This document shows positions 8,184 to 16,924 of a stretch of 64,000 bases of DNA, piece after piece (position 1 is the stretch's first letter; each line of letters begins with the position of its first letter). Made by a program: the position numbers and the translations under genes. Source of the DNA: Lewinellaceae bacterium (lineage in GTDB: Bacteria; Bacteroidota; Bacteroidia; Chitinophagales; Saprospiraceae); the NCBI GenBank assembly GCA_020636325.1, contig JACJYC010000002.1, forward strand, positions 558,001-622,000. Reading direction: 5' to 3'. The notes beneath the pieces are model-generated. The model saw only the letters and a list, made by a program, of their open reading frames with translations. It did no database searches and was not told the origin of the DNA.

Positions 8184-10316
8184 CTAATTGTTTTCAATCG
8201 TTACCTTGCCTTTCCCGGACAAGGTTCTGCCGGTAGAACCCTCATAGATCCCGAGGTATTTTTTGTGCATGGCATCCGATTGTTTATTTCCGTTGATGAT
8301 CAATTCGTTTGGGGAGATCTCGACGCGGTATTTCCCCCCGGATTTCATCAGGTTGTCCTTTTCCAATTCGGTTTGAATCTTGGTTTCAAATTCATTCATG
8401 CCCGCGGCGCGCAACTCCGCCTCTTCCATTCGTTGCTTCATTTCAACCTCCTTTTGCGCCATTCTTTCGGCCATTTCTTTGGTCCGGACTTCCATTTCCT
8501 CCGAGCGTTCTTTCATGCGCTGGCTCTGTTCTTCCATGCGCTGGGCCATACGCTCTTCGTTTTCCCTGTTTCGGGTTTTCATCCGTTCTTCCATTTCCTG
8601 GCTTCTTTCCGCCATTCTTTCGGCCTGAACCTTCATCCGCTCTTCCATTTCTACATTGCGGGATGCCAGCCTCTCCTGTTGTTCGGCCAGGCGCTGCTCC
8701 AGTTCGGCATTCCGCTCCTGGAGTCTTTGCGCCATTTCTTTCATGCGTTGGGCCATTTCTTCCGGTACGGAGTCACCTTTGAACGAAAATTGGAAGTCCG
8801 ACATGACATCGAGGTTGCCAAAATCCATTTCCGGCAATTCCAGGTCATTAAAATTAAAATCAAAATTCAGGTTTTTAACGTCAAAATAGCCTTCAGGGAA
8901 TTTGCCGTTAAACGCCAGCATTCCTTCATTGAATTGTTTGAAATTGTCGTTGAAGGCACTGAACCCTTCGATACCCTTAGGCGGCACCGGGGGCACAGGC
9001 GGCACCGGGGGTACGGGCGGAACCGGAGGGACAGGGGGAACCGGAGGAACGGGCGGGACCGGAGGAACGGGCGGCACATCCTTCAGCCATTTTTCAACTT
9101 TTTCCTCATAGTCCGGCCATTCTGATTCCGGGATTTCCTTGCCGTCGATCTCAAGCCGTTGAATTTTGCCGTTCTTGATCTCTACGTCCACCGACTCGTC
9201 CGGACGCGTGATAGAAAGGCGCGTATTCCCTTTCGGGAGTGTGTCGAGGTGAACGTAAGCCGTTTCCGCGCTTTCCGCTTTCGCTTTTACGATGTCCTCA
9301 GGAGCCCCGTCGGTCAGGGCGGTTGTCAAACAAAACAGGGTGAGCAGCACCAGCGTAACCAAACTTTTTTCCTTCATGTCGTTGCGCTTTTGTGGCTGGT
9401 TCAAAATCCTGCTGATCCGCCCGAGCAACGCGCCTTTTTTGCTGAACAGGGTCATGGCAAGGCCGGGTGACGGGGCACTTGCTTCCTGTAAGGCAACCAA
9501 TGTTTTGGCGTAAAACAGTGGATTGCCGCAAAAACGGATCGCTGCATCATCACAGCAATGTTCGCGTTCGGTTCGGATTTTCGCAGAAATCTGCCAAACA
9601 GCCGGGTTAAAATAATAAAGGGTATCAATTATGGATTGGATGATATTCAAAACAAAATCATGTCGGGCAATATGCGCCAGTTCGTGCGCCAGCACTACCT
9701 CCACTTCTTCAATGCTCAGGGAATTGATCAGCCCCACCGGCATCAGGATAACCGGTTTCCACCAGCCGATCACCATTGGAACCGCTACGGCGGCAGATTG
9801 CAGCAAGCGGGGGCTGCGCCGGATATTCATCTGTTGCAAAAGGGTTTCAAACCGGCCGAGCCAAAGATCCGGCACATCGCCTGTCCGCCAGTATTTGAGC
9901 CGGTGCGTATACGCCATACCGGCCATCAGCTTCAACCCGAAAAAGGTAAAGCCCAACAACCAGAAGGCGACGATCAACGGCAGATGTTCCTGAAAATATT
10001 GGGAAAATCCGTGAAAAAATCCGGCGGGGACAGTTCCTTCGGCGCCCCCGGCCGGACCTGACAGTAGGGTGATTTGTGCCGCATCTCCGGTATCAACCCG
10101 GAAATACCGCAAAAAAGTCAGCGCCGACCAAAGCGGAATGCTCCAGAGTGCCAGGTTGCACAGCCAGTACTGTCGGGCGGCATCCCACTTAGGAAATATC
10201 CTGAGTAAAATAAAAACGCTCGCAGCCACAGCCGCAGCTTGCCACAAGGAGTGCAAAACAGTCCACCCCAGGGGCGCCAGCCAGTTTTCCGGAATCCATT
10301 GTTCGATGGCCATCAT
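8184..10316 (-). CDS. BlaR1-like M56 membrane metalloprotease with proline and coiled-coil tail
   Basis: 710 residues. The N-terminal 300 residues are an M56 peptidase: several membrane segments (about 19-38, 52-70, 112-135, 295-315) and the zinc motif HELAH at 211-215, with downstream EREHCCDDAA near 250 as third ligand region. The rest is unusual. There is no penicillin-binding domain. A tract of about eleven VPP triplets is followed by a segment dominated by Met, Glu, Arg and Gln in heptad-like order (roughly residues 500-640). Predicted role: signal-sensing protease that inactivates the BlaI repressor encoded 8 bp upstream. The ligand is unknown; a beta-lactam sensor is not supported. Confidence 0.9.
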   Translation of the reverse strand: MMAIEQWIPENWLAPLGWTVLHSLWQAAAVAASVFILLRIFPKWDAARQYWLCNLALWSIPLWSALTFLRYFRVDTGDAAQITLLSGPAGGAEGTVPAGFFHGFSQYFQEHLPLIVAFWLLGFTFFGLKLMAGMAYTHRLKYWRTGDVPDLWLGRFETLLQQMNIRRSPRLLQSAAVAVPMVIGWWKPVILMPVGLINSLSIEEVEVVLAHELAHIARHDFVLNIIQSIIDTLYYFNPAVWQISAKIRTEREHCCDDAAIRFCGNPLFYAKTLVALQEASAPSPGLAMTLFSKKGALLGRISRILNQPQKRNDMKEKSLVTLVLLTLFCLTTALTDGAPEDIVKAKAESAETAYVHLDTLPKGNTRLSITRPDESVDVEIKNGKIQRLEIDGKEIPESEWPDYEEKVEKWLKDVPPVPPVPPVPPVPPVPPVPPVPPVPPVPPVPPKGIEGFSAFNDNFKQFNEGMLAFNGKFPEGYFDVKNLNFDFNFNDLELPEMDFGNLDVMSDFQFSFKGDSVPEEMAQRMKEMAQRLQERNAELEQRLAEQQERLASRNVEMEERMKVQAERMAERSQEMEERMKTRNRENEERMAQRMEEQSQRMKERSEEMEVRTKEMAERMAQKEVEMKQRMEEAELRAAGMNEFETKIQTELEKDNLMKSGGKYRVEISPNELIINGNKQSDAMHKKYLGIYEGSTGRTLSGKGKVTIENN
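8981..9077 (-). repeat. 9-bp minisatellite encoding a (VPP) tract
   Basis: About eleven tandem copies of a degenerate 9-bp unit (plus-strand form GGCGGNACC) inside the M56 gene, encoding repeated Val-Pro-Pro. The third codon positions vary, so the protein repeat appears maintained while the DNA has diverged. Such a tract would form an extended polyproline-like spacer and could change length by slippage. Confidence 0.85.
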
Positions 10317-10324
10317 TTGCTGAT

Positions 10325-10714
10325 TTAATGATTCTTCTTTTCCATTTTCTCAATAAGCGCCTTGATCTCCTGCAATTCCTTGTCAGATGCTTTGTGATTG
10401 CCCAATGCCTGCATGACCAATTGCATCGCCGATCCTTTGAACGCGCTGGCGACAAAATCGCGGAGCAGCTGATTCTGGGTATCCTCCTTTTCCAGTGCAG
10501 GATAATAGATATGAGTGCGCTGGTCGGTGTTGCGTTGCAGCAAGCCCTTTTCCGCCATGATCTGCATGATCTTCAGCGTAGTGGTATAACCTACTTCCTT
10601 TTCCTGGGAAAGTTGCTCGTGGATAAACCGGACACTGGACGGACCGTTTTCCCACAACACCTGCAGAATGGCCAATTCGGCCTCTGTCGGTTTGGGTAAG
10701 GATTTTTTCGCCAT
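10325..10714 (-). CDS. BlaI/MecI-family transcriptional repressor
   Basis: 129 residues from the ATG at 10714 (MAKKSLPKPTEAELAILQVLWENG...). A longer frame starting at 10774 would run through the promoter and operators and is rejected. The winged helix (residues about 10-80) has the family pattern TEAELAILQVLW and GYTTTLKIMQIMAEKGLL; the C-terminal helical part is for dimerisation. BlaI repressors bind dyads and are inactivated by cleavage triggered by the partner M56 protease, whose gene starts 8 bp after this stop. Three operator-like dyads lie directly upstream (10726-10797), predicting autorepression. No beta-lactamase gene is adjacent. Confidence 0.95.
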   Translation of the reverse strand: MAKKSLPKPTEAELAILQVLWENGPSSVRFIHEQLSQEKEVGYTTTLKIMQIMAEKGLLQRNTDQRTHIYYPALEKEDTQNQLLRDFVASAFKGSAMQLVMQALGNHKASDKELQEIKALIEKMEKKNH

Positions 10715-10725
10715 CAGACTGTATT

Positions 10726-10797
10726 TACGAATAATTTCGTAGGCAAATATATTACGAAACTTGTCGTAATGCAAGTTTATTTACGATTTTTTTCGTA
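10726..10797. promoter_or_regulatory. three BlaI operator-like dyads TACGA-N6-TCGTA
   Basis: Three dyads of identical design occur at 10726-10741, 10753-10768 and 10782-10797, with centres 27 and 29 bp apart. The first two flank the -7 box of the blaI promoter (10744-10751, minus strand). The half-site resembles the TACA/TGTA core known for BlaI/MecI operators, with an added CG pair. Binding is inferred. The array also lies about 80 bp upstream of the -7-like box of the divergent lipoprotein gene, which might therefore be co-regulated. Confidence 0.8.
10744..10751 (-). promoter_or_regulatory. -7 box TATATTTG of the blaI-M56 operon
   Basis: An exact TAnnTTTG match on the minus strand, 29 bp upstream of the blaI ATG, located between two of the three operator dyads. 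Confidence 0.7.
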
Positions 10798-10873
10798 ATT
10801 CCTGTGAAATATCTTTTCCCGGCTCCAGACCACAAAGAAATATCTATCCGGCGGCCGTCGTTTAAAAAAAGCC

Positions 10874-10881
10874 TAACTTTA
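10874..10881 (+). promoter_or_regulatory. possible -7 box of the lipoprotein gene
   Basis: TAACTTTA, one base off TAnnTTTG, 20 bp upstream of the ATG at 10902. Confidence 0.4.
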
Positions 10882-10901
10882 GGTTCAAAAACCAATACTG
10901 T

Positions 10902-11861
10902 ATGCAAAAACAGCTTGCAATTCTTTGCTTTTGGGGCCTTTTCCTCCTGGTGTCCGCCTGCGGAGGCGAATCCCCTTCCCAAGGGCAAAACGGCAATGAT
11001 CAAACCCAGGATACCAGCGCTACGGGCGATAATTCAGGCACCGCCGCATCAGAGCCGGCGTGCGATTTAAAAACCCCGGTCCTGGACGGCAACCGGATCT
11101 TCATGCGCCAGACACAACGCATGGTCGTCATTACAGCCGATTCTTCCACCTATGACGATGAGTTAGGCGACAGCCACCGGATCCTTGAGGTTTACAATAC
11201 CTCCAATTGCCAGATCGCTGACCGGAAAGTGCTGGAAGTCAATGAAAGCCCTGATTTTCCGTACTACCTTGCCCAGATCAATTATAACAACAGCAGCACG
11301 CTGGTCGGCATTCGGGGTGCTTCCAATATTTACTGCTATGACGTCGGCAATCTGCGGCTCTCCAACCCCATCCAACCCGGGTTTTTGAGAGAACGCTATT
11401 CCGAAGACGCCCAAAGCGGCCATATTCTCCGGCTCGAAGTCTGGGAAGATTTTCTGGTGGGTTTCGCACAAGACAAAGGCGTATTCGCCGTCTCTGTTGA
11501 AAAAACCGCCATGCAAGCCAGCCCGGTACTCCCCATAGCAGAATTCCAGACCGGCGAAGGGCAATACAGCTCGCTTTTTGCTTTTTCTTTCCCCGAAGGA
11601 AAAAGCCAGTTGGCTATACCGTCCTATGATATTGATGCAGATGAGTTTTCGGTCAATCCGCTGTTTGACCAACCGCTGGCCGTGAATACCACTCTGGGTT
11701 CCAACGTCAGAAACAATCGCTATCTGGTGCTGCCGCTCCAGGGTCAGAGCGGCGCCGTTGCCATTGATATGCAAGAAAAGAAAAGGATCGAACTGCCTGC
11801 TGATGTGGAAACACAGTCCGTACAGAATATCCTGAGATGGATCCGGGCAAATGTAAAATAG
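10902..11861 (+). CDS. lipoprotein of unknown function
   Basis: 319 residues with a lipoprotein signal: hydrophobic N-terminus and lipobox LVSAC, lipidated Cys at residue 20. After a low-complexity linker rich in Gln, Asn, Thr and Ser (about 22-48), the mature part has repeated short beta-strand-like stretches such as ILEVYNTSNCQIADRKVLEV, which could form a propeller-like fold, but no family is recognised. It is divergent from blaI, whose operator array lies in the shared intergenic region. The gene is convergent with the gldE-like gene (12 bp between stops). Confidence 0.8.
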   Translation: MQKQLAILCFWGLFLLVSACGGESPSQGQNGNDQTQDTSATGDNSGTAASEPACDLKTPVLDGNRIFMRQTQRMVVITADSSTYDDELGDSHRILEVYNTSNCQIADRKVLEVNESPDFPYYLAQINYNNSSTLVGIRGASNIYCYDVGNLRLSNPIQPGFLRERYSEDAQSGHILRLEVWEDFLVGFAQDKGVFAVSVEKTAMQASPVLPIAEFQTGEGQYSSLFAFSFPEGKSQLAIPSYDIDADEFSVNPLFDQPLAVNTTLGSNVRNNRYLVLPLQGQSGAVAIDMQEKKRIELPADVETQSVQNILRWIRANVK

Positions 11862-11873
11862 GGCTGCGGGTTG

Positions 11874-13136
11874 TTATTTGTCCGCGGTTTCGCTAAGCTT
11901 GATCACCCGGACGGTTTCGATCTTGGTATTGCTTACCGATTCAAGGATGAACCGGTAGCCGTTCAGGTCAATGGCTTCGCCTTGCGGCGGAATGTTCTCC
12001 ATGGTCATAACCAGAAAGCCGGATAGGGTATGGTACTCGCCTTCCGGGAGGTCAAGCGCGTATTTGGCGTTGAGGTAGTCAATTTCCAGGCGGCCCGAAA
12101 ACCGGTATTCGCTTTCGGATACCTGGACTTCCACGTAGTCTTCCTCATCGTGTTCATCTTCGATCTCCCCAAAAATCTCTTCAAGGATATCTTCCAGCGT
12201 GATCAGCCCAGAAATACCGCCGAACTCATCCACTACGCAGGCAATGCTGGTTCGCTCCTTGATGAATTTGTTCATCAGATCGGTTACCCGCATGGCTTCG
12301 GGCACAAAAGGTATCTCCAGGATCAGGGTTTTAATATCGATCGGCTTGATCAGGAGTTGCTGGTGATGAACATACCCAAGCACGTTGTCGATATCGTCTT
12401 TGGTGACGATGATCCTCGACAATTTGGTGTCCATGAACAATTGTTCCAACTCAGCCACGGACGCGCTGACGTCAATATTTTCGATCTCCGTCCGCGGAAC
12501 CATCGCCTCCCGGACCCGGGTTTCCTTCAGGTTGAGGGCATTTCCGAAAAGTTGCTTATCGACGATCTCCTCCTGCGAATCCGATCCGGTGGCGTTGACC
12601 AGGTTTTCAAGATCCAGCCGGGTAAAGGTTTGTTCTACCGGTTGACTGGCTGTTTTGAAAAAAAGCTTCAGCAGCCCGTTGGAAGCCCGGATCATCAACC
12701 AGGAAAAGGGGAGGAGCAGGATCTGAATCATCCGAAGCGGAAGCGCCAGAAAATACAGGATCTCATCGGCATACAGCCTGAACAGGGTTTTGGGCAGGAA
12801 TTCACCGAAAATCAGTACGATTACAGTCCCGATCAGGGTTTGAACGAAAAGGTTAAGGCCTTCGTGTTGCAAACCGATCTGGTCGATCAGCAAATTGTTC
12901 AGGGGGACCGTCAGCGCCGTGGTAAAAATGACGAGCGCGACATTATTCCCTACCAGCATGGTGCTGAGGTATTCTGCCGGCCGTTCAAAGAAATAAGTTA
13001 CTACGCGCCCTCTCGCCGCATTTTTCTTTTTCTTGAGCTCCAGTTTGAGTTTGTTGGCAGAAATAAAGGCGATCTCTGCTCCTGAAAACAGGGCCGAAAA
13101 AAGTAAAGAAACCAGTATGACGGTAAATACAGACAC
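11874..13136 (-). CDS. GldE-like CNNM/CorC protein with CBS domains
   Basis: 420 residues: DUF21/CNNM membrane domain with about four hydrophobic segments (residues 1-160), a CBS pair (about 200-325; VPRTEIENIDV and FVPEAMRVTDLM) and a CorC/HlyC C-terminal domain (about 335-415). In Bacteroidota this architecture includes GldE, needed for gliding and type IX secretion, while relatives elsewhere are linked to Mg2+ or Co2+ transport. The start is a GTG that shares its first G with the TAG stop of lptC, so translation is probably coupled. GldE versus general CNNM transporter cannot be decided from this window. Confidence 0.85.
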   Translation of the reverse strand: MSVFTVILVSLLFSALFSGAEIAFISANKLKLELKKKKNAARGRVVTYFFERPAEYLSTMLVGNNVALVIFTTALTVPLNNLLIDQIGLQHEGLNLFVQTLIGTVIVLIFGEFLPKTLFRLYADEILYFLALPLRMIQILLLPFSWLMIRASNGLLKLFFKTASQPVEQTFTRLDLENLVNATGSDSQEEIVDKQLFGNALNLKETRVREAMVPRTEIENIDVSASVAELEQLFMDTKLSRIIVTKDDIDNVLGYVHHQQLLIKPIDIKTLILEIPFVPEAMRVTDLMNKFIKERTSIACVVDEFGGISGLITLEDILEEIFGEIEDEHDEEDYVEVQVSESEYRFSGRLEIDYLNAKYALDLPEGEYHTLSGFLVMTMENIPPQGEAIDLNGYRFILESVSNTKIETVRVIKLSETADK

Positions 13137-13690
13137 TATTGATTAGTTTGGCCCGGATCATCAACTTTTATGCGGCCTTCAACGGCATTGATGCGCGCTT
13201 CTGAAAAATCCTGGTTGGCCCGAAGACCATATCCGTAGATAATTTCATCCGGCCGGGTAATCCTTACAAATTTCTGGGTATAGACCTTGGCCGTTTTTTC
13301 ATCCCAGATCAACTCCTCGGTTTCCAGTTTTTCCTGTTTGACACTCTCCCATACGACGCTGTCCCGAACCACAACCTGGCCTTTCCGCTCCATCCGCAAT
13401 CCGTAGCGGGCGGTGAGTTCGCCGGTCTTTTCCCTGTTCGGACCAAAGAAATCCACATGCACGCCATCCGGAAATTCCTGCCGCGGTTCGCTGCTATCCA
13501 GATATGACAGCATTACAGGCCCGGAAATGATCACACGGACAACGGCCGAATCACTGTAAATGATCTTGACCTTTTCAGCCCGTTCAACGGATGTATTGAG
13601 TTTCGCGTTGAGCGCAGCCACCTCCGCGGGGTCATTTTCACAGGCACACATCACCAAAGCGAGCAGCGCAATCGCCAACCATGGATTCAT
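13136..13690 (-). CDS. lptC: LptC-like LPS export lipoprotein
   Basis: 184 residues, N-terminal signal with a lipobox-like end (Cys15/Cys17), then the beta-jellyroll pattern of LptC: FPDGVHVDFFGPNREKTGEL, ARYGLRMERKGQVVVRD and the closing IYGYGLRANQDFSEARINAVEG. LptC links the inner-membrane LptBFG transporter to the periplasmic LptA bridge for LPS transport. The stop overlaps the GTG start of the gldE-like gene by one base. An exact -7 box TAATTTTG lies 15 bp upstream on the minus strand (13706-13713). Confidence 0.88.
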   Translation of the reverse strand: MNPWLAIALLALVMCACENDPAEVAALNAKLNTSVERAEKVKIIYSDSAVVRVIISGPVMLSYLDSSEPRQEFPDGVHVDFFGPNREKTGELTARYGLRMERKGQVVVRDSVVWESVKQEKLETEELIWDEKTAKVYTQKFVRITRPDEIIYGYGLRANQDFSEARINAVEGRIKVDDPGQTNQ

Positions 13691-13705
13691 TCTGGAAATT
13701 TAAGG

Positions 13706-13713
13706 CAAAATTA
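13706..13713 (-). promoter_or_regulatory. -7 box TAATTTTG of lptC-gldE
   Basis: Exact TAnnTTTG on the minus strand, 15 bp before the lptC ATG, giving a very short leader. Confidence 0.6.
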
Positions 13714-13762
13714 GGCAGCAACAATAAATATTTTAGTATAACTCCTTAAAAATCATCAATCA

Positions 13763-16762
13763 TCACCTGACCAGGGTCACATCGCCCGAGTAAGTCTCCA
13801 CTTCTCCGTCAATAAACCGGACCTCCGCCAGGTAAACAAAAACGCCCGGGTTTACGGTTTTCCCGTTGAAAGTCCCATCCCATCCGAGGCCTTCATTGCT
13901 GGGGGGAATGTTCTTGGTATCAAAAACAAGTTCTCCCCACCGGTCAAAAATTTTCAATTCCTGAATGCGGTCAACAGCCGGTCCGCCGAATACCGTGAAG
14001 CCGTCGTTGATGCCGTCTCCGTCCGGCGTAAAACCGTTCGGAATATAAACCGGCCGGTCCTTGATCACATGGATCGTCACCTCGTCTGTTGCCTCACATC
14101 CCGTTTCATCCACAATGGTTACCTGATAGGTTGTTGTATTGACGGGATTGACCAATACGTTGGAACAAGGATCCGCTCCGATGCACCTCAAACTGTCCTG
14201 CGGCGACCAGGCGTAGGATACCAACGGATTGCTGGCGACCGCGTGTACCGTGGTTTCATAACCGAGTTGTATAAACTGGTCAGGGCCCGCATCCACCAAT
14301 AGTTCGACAGGTTGGTCAACTGCAGCCTGCGTTGTTCCTTCACACCCCTCCAGGTCCCGGATGGTTATGGTATAATCGCCGGCCGGCAAATTGCCGAATA
14401 CCGGTGAACTTTGAAAACTTTCTCCGTCCAGACTGAATTCGTATGGGGATGTTCCGCCGGAGCCTTCTACTGTAATTGCCCCGTCCGAAGCGCCGAAACA
14501 AATATTGTCGATTATATCTATGACATCGACCAAAACCGGTTCGGGTTGGGTGATCTCCACCGAGCCGGTAATTTCGCAATTATTGCCGTCCAGGACGGTA
14601 ATGGCGTAATTGCCTGCGGACAGGTTATCGATTTCCGGGGTCGCACCGGAGTTGCTCCACTGGTAAGCATAACTGCCGACCCCGCCGCCGACAGCAGCGG
14701 ATGCCGAACCGTCGCTCAATCCGTTACAGCTCACATTCATCTGGTCAAGCGCAAGCGTTAACTGCGGGTAATCTTCGATCTGAAATTCAAAATGCCCTTT
14801 GCACAAATTCGCATCCAGCACATCCACCGTATAAAAACCCGATGTCAACCCCGTAAGCGAACTCTCATCAACATAACCGGCGCCGTCATTCCAATCGTAT
14901 TGAAAGGGGCCGAGGCCGTTCGCGATATCCAGGTTGATGAATCCGTTGCTGAATCCGAAACAGGTGGGCGGCGTTACCGCTTCCACGGTCGGATCCAGAA
15001 CAAGCTCCAGTTCCCGCACCGCCAGGTCCATCGGAATTTCACAACCGTTGGCGTCCCTGATCACTACGGCATAATTGCCTTGCGAAATGTTGTCCAGGAA
15101 ATTATCGGGCCCGAAACCTGCATTTTGCCAATTGAATTGATAGGGCGGCGTTCCGCCTGTGACCACCAGCTCGACCCTGCCGTCGGTGCCGCCGTTGCAG
15201 GTGGGCATAACGATAAGCGTGTCAAATGAGAAAGGTGGAGGACCGGTCACTTCATAAGTAAGCGTGTCGGTACACCCCACATTGTCGCGCACGGCCACAG
15301 TGTACATGCCTGCTCCCAGGCCGCTGATGTCCTCTGTTGTCTGACCGCTGCTCCAGTTGAAAAAATAAGGTGAATATCCCGAATCCACCGAAAAATCGAT
15401 GGCGCCGGTTTGGTCGTCAGGACAATTCAGGGTGGAAATATCCGCAGATGCGGTGAAGTGATCTTCACAGCATTCGACCTCGATGGTCAGGATATCGGTT
15501 ACAAGGCAGCCGCCGTCCGTTTCTACGGTCAACACGACAGACTTTCTGCCGGGCTGATCGAACCGGACGGTATGCGGCCCCCTGGTGGTAGCTGTCCGGG
15601 GTGTCGACCCCGGGCCGAAATTCCACTCCCAGCCGACAATCTGCCCCACAAAGGAGGATTGGTCGGTGAACGTAATGGACTCCCCGACGCAAATTGTGGT
15701 CGGCGCCGCAGAAAAGTCGGCAGTCGGCCCAAGAAAGGTACCCGAACCGCCGAAGGATACCGTAAAACCCGCCCCCGAATTGCTGTAGTTATTGATCACC
15801 AGTGCATAACTTTTTCCCTGCACCATATCCACCGCCTTCAGAAAATTGTTGTTGCCGGCCTGACAACCGCAGGTTTCATTTACATCGGGGTCGGTCAGGC
15901 TAAGCCCGGTGGCGCCGGTGCAGATCTGCCATTCGGAAAAAGGAGAGTTTATGTTCTCTCCGGAGGCCATGCACCGCAGGTCAAATTTGCCGCTGCAATT
16001 GTTGATCCCGTTGGGTAGTTCATACAGCACAAAGTCTATATCGTCATTGGGATTTAGCGGGGTAAGGGTAAACGTCAGGGATCCGGATTGGTCGCAGGTC
16101 CATTTGTACCACGACGAGCTCGATTCCGTGAATTTGCAGGTTGTATTGTCGCAGCCCGTGCCGTCAATTTCATTGGGATTGCTTCCCTGCCCGACGACGT
16201 ATTGAACCGTAAACGGAGACTTATCGCACAGGATCACGCCGGTCGGGCAATCCCCCGACGGTTCGGGTACCTGGTTGTAGTTATTCACGCACAACCGGAA
16301 CGAACCGTTGGCGCCGTTCCTGGCGCCTACGCGGATATAGTATTGTTCGCCGACGGTCAGCGGGCCGGCGTAGGTCTGTGCAGCATTGACATTAAAAGCA
16401 TCCGAAAAACACTCAACCTCGGTCAGATTGCCGCACGAACCGGAATAAAGGGCCAGTTGCGGATCGTCGAGGGTACCGCCGGGTGTATAGGGTATATCGC
16501 CGATAACCGCAATGCTCACCGTGGTCGCTTCGGCAACGAAAGTAAACCAAACGTCCTCATTCGCCTGGTTGGTGGGAAAGCACCCCGGATTGGCTTCAGG
16601 GGATTGGGTTGCATTGACATTGTTGAAAGCAAGTTGGGCAGAACACCAGTTATCAACATCCGTGATCAGGATAGCCCCCGAACACTCGTCATTGACCGGC
16701 TGTGCCCACAATGAAGCCGTAAAGCACAACATGCTCACAAAGAGGGAATAAAGGTAGCGCAT
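13763..16762 (-). CDS. secreted SprB-repeat/PKD protein with type B T9SS C-terminal domain
   Basis: About 999 residues from the ATG at 16762 (an in-frame ATG at 16780 adds six residues). Order: signal peptide (about 1-21), N-terminal beta domains with cysteine pairs (about 25-340), a PKD domain (about 350-430, FTDQSSFVGQIVGWEWNFG), five SprB-type repeats (about 435-815, each with C.G..DG and GNYAITVLDGNNC-like ends), and a CHU_C gliding-motility C-terminal domain (about 905-999; IPNGFTPDGDGINDGF, FDRWGELVFD, NPGVFVYL). This end marks cargo of the type IX secretion system, type B. Likely a cell-surface adhesin or structural protein; ligand unknown. Confidence 0.93.
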   Translation of the reverse strand: MRYLYSLFVSMLCFTASLWAQPVNDECSGAILITDVDNWCSAQLAFNNVNATQSPEANPGCFPTNQANEDVWFTFVAEATTVSIAVIGDIPYTPGGTLDDPQLALYSGSCGNLTEVECFSDAFNVNAAQTYAGPLTVGEQYYIRVGARNGANGSFRLCVNNYNQVPEPSGDCPTGVILCDKSPFTVQYVVGQGSNPNEIDGTGCDNTTCKFTESSSSWYKWTCDQSGSLTFTLTPLNPNDDIDFVLYELPNGINNCSGKFDLRCMASGENINSPFSEWQICTGATGLSLTDPDVNETCGCQAGNNNFLKAVDMVQGKSYALVINNYSNSGAGFTVSFGGSGTFLGPTADFSAAPTTICVGESITFTDQSSFVGQIVGWEWNFGPGSTPRTATTRGPHTVRFDQPGRKSVVLTVETDGGCLVTDILTIEVECCEDHFTASADISTLNCPDDQTGAIDFSVDSGYSPYFFNWSSGQTTEDISGLGAGMYTVAVRDNVGCTDTLTYEVTGPPPFSFDTLIVMPTCNGGTDGRVELVVTGGTPPYQFNWQNAGFGPDNFLDNISQGNYAVVIRDANGCEIPMDLAVRELELVLDPTVEAVTPPTCFGFSNGFINLDIANGLGPFQYDWNDGAGYVDESSLTGLTSGFYTVDVLDANLCKGHFEFQIEDYPQLTLALDQMNVSCNGLSDGSASAAVGGGVGSYAYQWSNSGATPEIDNLSAGNYAITVLDGNNCEITGSVEITQPEPVLVDVIDIIDNICFGASDGAITVEGSGGTSPYEFSLDGESFQSSPVFGNLPAGDYTITIRDLEGCEGTTQAAVDQPVELLVDAGPDQFIQLGYETTVHAVASNPLVSYAWSPQDSLRCIGADPCSNVLVNPVNTTTYQVTIVDETGCEATDEVTIHVIKDRPVYIPNGFTPDGDGINDGFTVFGGPAVDRIQELKIFDRWGELVFDTKNIPPSNEGLGWDGTFNGKTVNPGVFVYLAEVRFIDGEVETYSGDVTLVR

Positions 16763-16924
16763 AGTTTTCTCTTTAATCATTGTAGAAACGCGTGTAATAC
16801 CCGGTTATGTTGCCACCCGGGTAGCGCAAATTCGCTTTTTTTATACAACAACGTAGTTAAGACTCCGTTAAACCCCTACATGCTGCATTTCAATTGACCG
16901 ATCCGTGACAGAAGTGCGCAAAAA

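Noticed and set aside
8981..9077. Short tandem repeats considered as a CRISPR-like array
   Set aside because: Units are 9 bp with no spacers, in frame inside a gene; this is a coding minisatellite.
8265..9125. 286-codon plus-strand frame rich in Phe, His and Arg
   Set aside because: Antisense to the Met/Glu/Arg-rich tail of the M56 gene; an artefact of its biased codons.
8184..10714. Beta-lactam resistance locus
   Set aside because: The M56 protein lacks a penicillin-binding sensor domain and no beta-lactamase gene is adjacent; BlaI/BlaR1 names refer to family only.
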